This document shows, piece by piece, positions 6,315-11,516 of a stretch of DNA of 11,516 nt (position 1 is its first letter; each line of letters opens with the position of its first letter). Under the pieces are notes generated by a model. It saw nothing but the letters and a program-made list of their open reading frames with translations, did no database searches and had not been told where the DNA came from. The translations under genes were made by a program, and so were the position numbers. Origin of the DNA: Rhodospirillaceae bacterium (GTDB lineage: Bacteria; Pseudomonadota; Alphaproteobacteria; Thalassobaculales; Thalassobaculaceae); NCBI GenBank assembly GCA_002730675.1, contig PCAV01000125.1:1-11516 (forward strand). Direction: 5' to 3'.

Positions 6315-6320
6315 TTGGAG
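6315..6320 (+). promoter_or_regulatory. Shine-Dalgarno site favouring the downstream ATG of the HpsN-like gene
   Basis: TTGGAG here is followed by 6 bases and ATG at 6327. The upstream in-frame ATG at 6270 has only a weak GGA, which is part of the palindrome at 6247-6265, and would add 19 residues not typical of the family. Confidence 0.65.
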
Positions 6321-6326
6321 ACTTAC

Positions 6327-7634
6327 ATGGCTGTCACGTTGAAATCCGGGCTTTCTGAAGAAGTAAAAGCTGAAGAAAATGACAAAGTTCAATCTATGGT
6401 CGAAACGGCTTTAGCGGATATTGAAAAGCGCGGCGATGATGCGGTGAGAGCGATGTCTAAAGATTTCGACAAATGGGATCCAAGAGAGTTCCTTCTGTCT
6501 AACTCTGAGGTCGAGGCCTGTATGAAAAAGCTTTCACTCCAAGAGATAAACGATATTAAGTTTGCTCAAGAACAAGTTCGCAATTTCGCCAAAATCCAAA
6601 GAAAAGCTCTAACCGATGTTGAAGTTGAAACACTCCCCGGAGTAATTCTTGGACACAAAAATATACCCGTTAATAGCGTTGGTTGCTATGTGCCAGGTGG
6701 GAAATACCCTATGGTAGCGTCAGCACATATGAGTATAGTGACCGCAGGAGTGGCCGGTGTTAAAAGAATAATTGCCGCCTCGCCACCATTTAATGGTGCA
6801 CCCAATCCCGCAGTAGTTACTGCAATGCATCTTGCGGGAGCAGATGAAATTTATTGCCTAGGCGGCATTCAAGCAGTTGGGGCAATGGCCCTAGGGACTG
6901 AGACTATTTCCCCAATCGACATGCTAGTAGGGCCAGGAAATGCATTTGTTGCCGAGGCTAAAAGACAACTCTATGGACGCGTTGGTATAGATTTATTTGC
7001 AGGCCCCACTGAAACATTAGTCATCGCTGATGACACCGTTGACGCCGAAATATGTGCGACAGATCTTTTGGGCCAAGCAGAGCATGGCCCAACATCACCT
7101 GCAATCTTAGTCACTAACTCTGAAGAACTAGCGAGAAAAACAATAAAAGAAGTAGATCGCCAGCTAAAAGTATTGCCTACAGCGGCCATCGCAGAAAAAG
7201 CATGGGCAGACTATGGGCAAGTCATTTTATGCGAGAATGAAGCAGAAATGCTAGAGGTGAGTAATGAAATAGCCTGTGAACATGTACAAGTAATGACCCA
7301 AAATCCCAATTATTTTCTGGAAAATATGACTAACTTCGGCGCCTTGTTTCTCGGTCCTGAAACAAATGTTTCTTACGGTGATAAAGTGATAGGAACAAAT
7401 CATACACTCCCGACCAGAAAAGCCGCACGGTACACCGGCGGATTATGGGTAGGAAAATTTTTGAAAACTTGTACTTATCAGAGAATAACTTCGCCAGAAG
7501 CTAGCGCACTAATTGGAGAATATTGCTCCAGACTGTGCGCAATTGAAGGTTTCGCGGGACATAAAGAGCAAGCGGATATTCGCGTCCGACGATATGGTGG
7601 CAGTAACAGCGCAGGACAAGATTCAAAAGCGTGA
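6327..7634 (+). CDS. Histidinol-dehydrogenase-superfamily zinc dehydrogenase, HpsN-like
   Basis: The 435-residue protein from ATG 6327 is a full-length member of the histidinol dehydrogenase superfamily, which oxidises a primary alcohol through an aldehyde to a carboxylate with two NAD. The zinc ligands known from E. coli HisD have counterparts at Gln 250 and His 253 (GQAEHGPTS), Asp 352 ([11 protein letters not shown]) and His 412 (EGFAGHKEQ). The catalytic pair is Glu 318-His 319 (CEHVQV). The C-terminal GTNHTLPT and [19 protein letters not shown] resemble the HpsN type (sulfopropanediol 3-dehydrogenase) and related catabolic enzymes more than biosynthetic HisD. No his genes are near. An SDR gene follows 24 bases later. 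A TTGGAG site supports ATG 6327; ATG 6270 is in frame upstream but has a weaker site. It probably oxidises a diol or amino-alcohol-like substrate. Dihydroxypropanesulfonate is one candidate, but no sulfonate-cleaving gene is seen. Confidence 0.9.
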   Translation: MAVTLKSGLSEEVKAEENDKVQSMVETALADIEKRGDDAVRAMSKDFDKWDPREFLLSNSEVEACMKKLSLQEINDIKFAQEQVRNFAKIQRKALTDVEVETLPGVILGHKNIPVNSVGCYVPGGKYPMVASAHMSIVTAGVAGVKRIIAASPPFNGAPNPAVVTAMHLAGADEIYCLGGIQAVGAMALGTETISPIDMLVGPGNAFVAEAKRQLYGRVGIDLFAGPTETLVIADDTVDAEICATDLLGQAEHGPTSPAILVTNSEELARKTIKEVDRQLKVLPTAAIAEKAWADYGQVILCENEAEMLEVSNEIACEHVQVMTQNPNYFLENMTNFGALFLGPETNVSYGDKVIGTNHTLPTRKAARYTGGLWVGKFLKTCTYQRITSPEASALIGEYCSRLCAIEGFAGHKEQADIRVRRYGGSNSAGQDSKA

Positions 7635-7658
7635 CCGACTTTTAATAAAGGAGGAACA

Positions 7659-8432
7659 ATGATTGAAAAGAAAAAGCGCTCCCTCGATCGATTTCGGCTC
7701 GATGGCCTGCGAGCATTAGTAAGTGGTGCTGGCCGTGGATTAGGCCATGCTTGCGCTCTAGCTCTAGCAGAGGCTGGAGCAGAGATAATTGCCTTAAGTA
7801 GAACGCTGGATGAGTTAGAAAAGCTTCAGCTGGATATCCAAAGTGATGGCGGCACAGCTGATATAGCTGTTTGTGATGCAGCTGATCCGAAACAAATTAG
7901 CGAAATTGTTCCCAAACTTGGCCAGATAGATATTCTTGTAAACAACGCAGGCACAAATATCCCCGAAGCGTTCGTTGATGTCAGTCTAAATAATCTAGAT
8001 ACCATCTTAGACTTAAATATACGCGGTGCATTTTTGATGTCGCAAGCAGTTGTTAAGGAGATGCTGCGACGAAATCATGGTGGATCGATAATTCATATCT
8101 CCTCGCAAATGGGTCATGTTGGAGCCCCAAATAGAACCGTTTATTGTGCAAGCAAGCATGCAATTGAAGGTTTAACAAAAGCGATGGGTGTTGAACTTGG
8201 ACCGCATGGTATCCGCGTAAATTCTGTAGGCCCTACTTTTATAGAAACGCCCCTGACCAAACCTTTTTTTGAAAATAAGGAGTTTACTGCCGACACAATC
8301 AGCAGAATTGCGCTGGGGAAAATTGGACAAGTAGAGGATGTAGCTGATGCCGTTGTTTACCTTGCTTCACCTGCCTCAGGAATGGTTACAGGAAGCAGTC
8401 TCCTGGTAGATGGTGGGTGGACTGCACGGTGA
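7659..8432 (+). CDS. Short-chain dehydrogenase/reductase (classical SDR)
   Basis: The 257 residues form one classical SDR Rossmann domain. The nucleotide-binding glycine motif GAGRGLG is at 23-29, Asp 73 lies in VCDAAD, and NNAG is at 95-98. The catalytic Asn 120, Ser 149, Tyr 162 and Lys 166 (YxxxK) are all present. The C-terminus has the common family ending (ASPASGMVTGSSLLVDGG). Such enzymes interconvert alcohols and ketones with NAD(P). Arg 48 after the second beta strand (ALSRTL) hints at NADP, but this is not decisive. A very strong AAGGAGG lies 4 bases before the ATG. The gene starts 24 bases after the HpsN-like stop, so the two are surely co-transcribed and may act on the same alcohol substrate, one at the secondary and the other at the primary hydroxyl. 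The exact substrate is unknown. Confidence 0.93.
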   Translation: MIEKKKRSLDRFRLDGLRALVSGAGRGLGHACALALAEAGAEIIALSRTLDELEKLQLDIQSDGGTADIAVCDAADPKQISEIVPKLGQIDILVNNAGTNIPEAFVDVSLNNLDTILDLNIRGAFLMSQAVVKEMLRRNHGGSIIHISSQMGHVGAPNRTVYCASKHAIEGLTKAMGVELGPHGIRVNSVGPTFIETPLTKPFFENKEFTADTISRIALGKIGQVEDVADAVVYLASPASGMVTGSSLLVDGGWTAR

Positions 8433-8504
8433 TCCATGCCACGGATAGTTGTCCCGACGATCTAGCTTATAGAGTTAATTTTTTCAATTATTAGATAATT
8501 TCCT

Positions 8505-9212
8505 TTATTTTCCCAGCAGGGATTGCTCAACCCACACATCCTGTGCTGGCGTTTTTTGTGGGTGTCTGGCTCGAAGCTCGTAATACTCAAGGTAAGATAC
8601 ATAAGTTTTGTATACTCGTCGAAGTTCTGTCACGGCATCTTCGTGCAAATCAATGCGAAGATCTATATTTTGAATAATATCGTTTCCCTTTATTATCAGA
8701 GCCGCTGATTTTTCGGGCAATGGTAAGCCTTCGGAATTTGCTTGACCACCAGCCCTTTTCCCCGCTTCTAAAGTAACGAGTAACCGCTCTGCAAGATCCC
8801 TTTCGCCCGAATTACGATAGGCCTCACCCATTGCACTTATAACATCTCCTGATTTTAATACATTACCAAATACCGCAAACCCCTCACCTACTTCATGGCC
8901 AGCCCATGTTCGGCAGTTTATTCCAGTATGCATTCCAACATCACCTGATAGATTAATTATCCCAACTTGGCGATAATCGAAACCAGGATCAGAAACAGCT
9001 AAATCTAATATCACCTTTGATGGCGCACTATTTCTACCTAGCGACTCTAAAGCCAAAGGCCCCAATGCCGGGTTTGCAAAAGCCTGCGTCGACAGAACCA
9101 CCTCACTGCCCATAAAAAAAGGACAATAGCCGCCTACCGCTATCGAGTAAGTAGCTATTCCCAAACCAATTCGCCCACTGTCCTGGCATCTTGCAACAAC
9201 AGTGTAAGTCAT
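8505..9212 (-). CDS. DUF1028 family protein
   Basis: The 235-residue protein matches the DUF1028 family. Recognisable points are TYTVVARCQDSGRIGLGIAT at the N-terminus, VVLSTQAFANPALG near 38-51, a central GINCRTWAGHEVGEGFAVFGN and a C-terminal IDLHEDAVTELRRVY. The family has been related to the Ntn-hydrolase fold, but its reaction is not established. Members are found beside amidohydrolase and transport genes, which fits this window. There is no signal peptide. The ATG at 9210-9212 has AAGGG 8 bases upstream. It lies 42 bases after the MFS transporter stop on the same strand, so they are likely one transcript, and it converges with the SDR gene across 72 bases. I infer a hydrolase of an amide-type compound linked to the imported substrate, with low certainty. 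Confidence 0.85.
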   Translation of the reverse strand: MTYTVVARCQDSGRIGLGIATYSIAVGGYCPFFMGSEVVLSTQAFANPALGPLALESLGRNSAPSKVILDLAVSDPGFDYRQVGIINLSGDVGMHTGINCRTWAGHEVGEGFAVFGNVLKSGDVISAMGEAYRNSGERDLAERLLVTLEAGKRAGGQANSEGLPLPEKSAALIIKGNDIIQNIDLRIDLHEDAVTELRRVYKTYVSYLEYYELRARHPQKTPAQDVWVEQSLLGK

Positions 9213-9254
9213 GTGCTTATCCCTTTAATTTCAGTGTAAAATTTCTGCGTACTA

Positions 9255-10544
9255 TTAGTTTAATGGACCAGGCCATCTTCCTACAGCTGGAATAGAAATT
9301 GTCATTCTTTTTATGACAGGCTGTATTAACTTTTTACTGCGCCACAAGATAAGCGCTACGATTAGGAGATTAAACACATTCCATATGAACCCATTTAGGA
9401 AAGCAGCCTCGTAAGATAGCGTAAAGTCAAATATCTCACCAGAAAACCAACCGCCAAAGGCCATTCCACCTATTGTTGCAGACAAAACCAATCCTACGCG
9501 CACCCCCGCCTGAGAAGCAGGATAATATTGTCTAATTATAACAGCATATGCTGGGACAATTCCTCCTTGGAATAAACCAAATAAGGCCGACACTAAATAC
9601 AGAGATACAATATCATCTGCCGGCAAGTACAAAAGTAATGACACAGCTTGCAATAATGACCCTATAAATAAGGCCCAAGCTGGGCCTATCCAATCAGTAA
9701 TAAACCCAAACGCTATTCTGCTTATAACCCCCAGCCCAAACATGAGAGATAACATTTCTGCCCCTCTTTGAGCACCAACTTCTAGATCGACACAATACGC
9801 CACAATGTGAACCTGAGGCATAGACATCGCCACACAACATGCAATTCCTGCCAAAATGAGAAGTATCTGGAGTGTCCTAAGAGAAAATGGAGCTCGCCTT
9901 TCACTTGACATGTCTTCTTCTAGAGTCTCTTTAGGTTCAGCGGGGGGATTGCCACGCAAATAAAGCGCTAATGGTACCATTATAACAACACACACTAACC
10001 CTATTATCCCATGCGTCATTTGCCATCCTAGAGAATCTATTAATTCTCTAACAATTGGTGGCCATACAGTTCCTGCTATGTAGCTTCCTGTTGCTACCAA
10101 AGAGACGGCTATACCTCTGTGCCGCAAAAACCACAAAGAAACCGAGGAAATCATTGGCCCAAAAGTTCCCGACGCACCAAAGATACCGATGAGTATTCCT
10201 TGATAAACTAGAAATAGCCAAAAGCTTTCAACAAAAGCTATGCCAAAATAACCAATCCCAAGACACAAAGCAGAGATAAGTGTTGGAGTAACAACTCCAA
10301 ATTTATCCACCATCCGTCCCATGAAAACGTTTCCGAATACAATGCCCAGCATCGTTACTGTGTAAGACAGAGAGGCTTCACCGCGATCTAATGAAAAATA
10401 ATTTTGTATCTCGGGAAGCAAAATGACGGAGGACCACATGCCGACGCCACCAACACTTCCGATTACAAGTGAGGCTACTAGCCGCCGCCAGGCCACTGGA
10501 CCGTCTACATCTATCTTCGTTTTTACTTCAGTTGTATGAGTCAT
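9255..10544 (-). CDS. MFS transporter, monocarboxylate / oxalate-formate antiporter-like
   Basis: The 429-residue protein is a typical 12-helix major facilitator. A short hydrophilic N-terminus (about 20 residues) is followed by alternating hydrophobic segments. The loop 2-3 signature GRMVDKFG is at 76-83, and a half-repeat of it (GFITDWIG) lies in the second half. A charged central loop (GNPPAEPKETLEEDMSSERR) separates helices 6 and 7, and the C-terminus is basic. The overall pattern (GGVGMWSSVILLPEIQNYF, GASGTFGPMISSVSLWF, RRGAE-type loops) resembles the monocarboxylate and oxalate/formate antiporter-like branch, so a small organic acid is a plausible substrate. The ATG at 10542-10544 has only a weak GAAAGA upstream, and that stretch could pair with TCTTT just before the ATG. 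The next Met (residue 36) lies inside the first helix, so the start is secure. It lies in the inner membrane and is probably co-transcribed with the DUF1028 gene. Confidence 0.9.
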   Translation of the reverse strand: MTHTTEVKTKIDVDGPVAWRRLVASLVIGSVGGVGMWSSVILLPEIQNYFSLDRGEASLSYTVTMLGIVFGNVFMGRMVDKFGVVTPTLISALCLGIGYFGIAFVESFWLFLVYQGILIGIFGASGTFGPMISSVSLWFLRHRGIAVSLVATGSYIAGTVWPPIVRELIDSLGWQMTHGIIGLVCVVIMVPLALYLRGNPPAEPKETLEEDMSSERRAPFSLRTLQILLILAGIACCVAMSMPQVHIVAYCVDLEVGAQRGAEMLSLMFGLGVISRIAFGFITDWIGPAWALFIGSLLQAVSLLLYLPADDIVSLYLVSALFGLFQGGIVPAYAVIIRQYYPASQAGVRVGLVLSATIGGMAFGGWFSGEIFDFTLSYEAAFLNGFIWNVFNLLIVALILWRSKKLIQPVIKRMTISIPAVGRWPGPLN

Positions 10545-10623
10545 AAAGAGAAATCTTTCACTAGAGGCTTAGGCTCAAACAGTCTCATTTATTTTTCCCA
10601 TAAAAGGTTTGTCCTACTCGGTA

Positions 10624-10652
10624 ATAAAAATCACAACTTTACAATAATTCAA
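10624..10652 (-). promoter_or_regulatory. Weak candidate promoter for the MFS-DUF1028 pair
   Basis: In the 124-base gap between the luciferase-like gene and the transporter, the minus strand has TTGAAT (10652-10647), then 17 bases, then TTTTAT (10629-10624). Both hexamers are only partial matches to the sigma-70 consensus. I see no clear terminator for the upstream gene in this gap. Confidence 0.22.
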
Positions 10653-10668
10653 ACCAATTTTACTTGCC

Positions 10669-11516
10669 CTAGCTAATCTGTGAAACCGCCTTCAGCGCAT
10701 CAAAATCTGGATATTCCTTGCCATCAGGTCTCAAGGCTTGAACAACAACATGATCCGCGCCGGCGCTAAAATGCTGTTCCAAGCAGTTCATTATCCTCTT
10801 ATCGCTACCCCAACAAACCATAGCGTCTAAAAATTTTGAAGAGCCCTCTCCCTCCAAGTCTGACTGCTCAAAACCCATTCTTATCCAATTATCAACATAA
10901 TTTGGCCATCTCAAATAGCGATCCATTTGTTTTTTCGCAATGAACCGCGCATCAGATAAAGAATTTGTAAGACATATTTTCTGTTCAACACAAAGCCAAG
11001 CATTCGGCCCTAAGAGTTCCCTTGCTTTCGCCGTGTAATCGGGGGTAACACTGTAGGGTATCGCACCTTTACTTTTGGCAGCAGCCAGCTCCAACATCTT
11101 CGGCCCCAATGCCGCCAAAATAATATTCCTATCCTCCATTCGAAGATTTGGATCGATATCGGCATTCCCTAATTTTTCCAAATATTCATTCATTGAAGAG
11201 ACTGGCTTGCCAAATTTATGGCCGCGAATTTTCTCAACAAAGGAGACGTGACTAACACCCAAACCCAAAATAAATCTCTTTTTGAAAAGAGCGTTCAAAC
11301 CATCATGGCCTTGAGCGGACGTTACAGCATCGCGGGCATAGATATTTGCTATGCCTGTTCCCACTATAAGTTTGTTTGAATTAGCTAATAAATATGCTGC
11401 CAGTGAAAATGACTCAAAAGAAGTCGCTTCAGGAAACCACAGAGATCCAAAGCCAAACTTTTCAACATTATTCGCAAGTAACGCCAGGTTTTCTCTATCT
11501 AAAAGATGCGTCGAAG
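10669..11516 (-). CDS. Luciferase-like (LLM class) oxidoreductase, N-terminus beyond the right edge
   Basis: The minus strand is open from the right edge to a TAG at 10669, giving 282 residues. A GTG at 11364 is internal, because conserved sequence continues upstream of it (RENLALLANNVEKFGFGSLW, FPEATSF, SNKLIVGTGIANI). The order GSLWFPEA, VGTGIANIYARD, RFILGLGVSH, ILAALGPKMLELAA and GADHVVVQAL matches the bacterial luciferase-like TIM-barrel family, close to the TIGR03620 group named for F420-dependent enzymes. Such proteins use reduced flavin or F420 to oxidise small molecules or to act as monooxygenases. The cofactor cannot be fixed from this part. Only the first few tens of residues are missing. 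It lies upstream of the transporter on the same strand, 124 bases away, so linkage to that pair is possible but less sure than for the closer genes. Confidence 0.85.
   Translation of the reverse strand, partial: STHLLDRENLALLANNVEKFGFGSLWFPEATSFESFSLAAYLLANSNKLIVGTGIANIYARDAVTSAQGHDGLNALFKKRFILGLGVSHVSFVEKIRGHKFGKPVSSMNEYLEKLGNADIDPNLRMEDRNIILAALGPKMLELAAAKSKGAIPYSVTPDYTAKARELLGPNAWLCVEQKICLTNSLSDARFIAKKQMDRYLRWPNYVDNWIRMGFEQSDLEGEGSSKFLDAMVCWGSDKRIMNCLEQHFSAGADHVVVQALRPDGKEYPDFDALKAVSQIS

Noticed and set aside
6270..6326. Upstream ATG giving a 454-residue HpsN-like protein
   Set aside because: The ribosome site is weak and lies within the palindrome, and the 19 extra residues do not look like the family N-terminus. 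The ATG at 6327 has TTGGAG at good spacing.
8486..8500. AATTAT-TAG-ATAATT hairpin between the converging SDR and DUF1028 genes as a terminator
   Set aside because: The stem is short and all AT with no GC pairs, and the following T-rich stretch is interrupted. It is too weak to call a terminator.

Overview
The window looks like a bacterial accessory catabolic region. It is moderately AT-rich and densely coding, with short intergenic gaps, good Shine-Dalgarno sites and several TTG starts. The gene mix is a PaaK-like CoA ligase, MmgE/PrpD, a LamB/YcsF protein, an HpsN-type histidinol-dehydrogenase homologue, DUF1028 and a TIGR03620-type luciferase-like protein. This mix suggests a proteobacterium, most likely a marine or soil alphaproteobacterium. 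That assignment is inference from gene content; there is no rRNA or other marker here. I see no tRNA, rRNA, CRISPR, insertion sequence or phage gene, and no gene-free stretch over 300 bases.

Left block (1-5692, all minus strand, read right to left): a Crp/Fnr-type regulator, a D-2-hydroxyacid dehydrogenase, a LamB/YcsF (PxpA-like) protein, a PuuE-like member of the polysaccharide-deacetylase fold, an MmgE/PrpD protein, and a PaaK-like adenylate-forming ligase cut by the left edge. Gaps run from about 7 to 107 bases, so this is probably one operon headed by its own regulator. At least two of its genes can only start at TTG.

Middle (5693-8432): a 228-base divergent intergenic region holds an inverted repeat. 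It is followed on the plus strand by a small basic protein of unknown function, a zinc-dependent dehydrogenase of the histidinol-dehydrogenase superfamily (HpsN-like rather than biosynthetic HisD), and an SDR oxidoreductase. A perfect 8-bp-arm palindrome lies just upstream of the dehydrogenase.

Right block (8505-11516, minus strand): a luciferase-like oxidoreductase cut by the right edge, an MFS transporter, and a DUF1028 protein. The SDR and DUF1028 genes converge.

Read together, the genes suggest uptake and stepwise breakdown of a small organic compound. The transporter would import an organic acid, and the two C-N hydrolase-type folds (PxpA-like and PuuE-like) could open a cyclic amide or ureide. 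MmgE/PrpD could act on the resulting carboxylic acid, the dehydrogenases could oxidise or reduce hydroxy and alcohol groups, and the ligase could make an acyl-CoA. The substrate cannot be named from sequence, and no full known pathway is present in the window.
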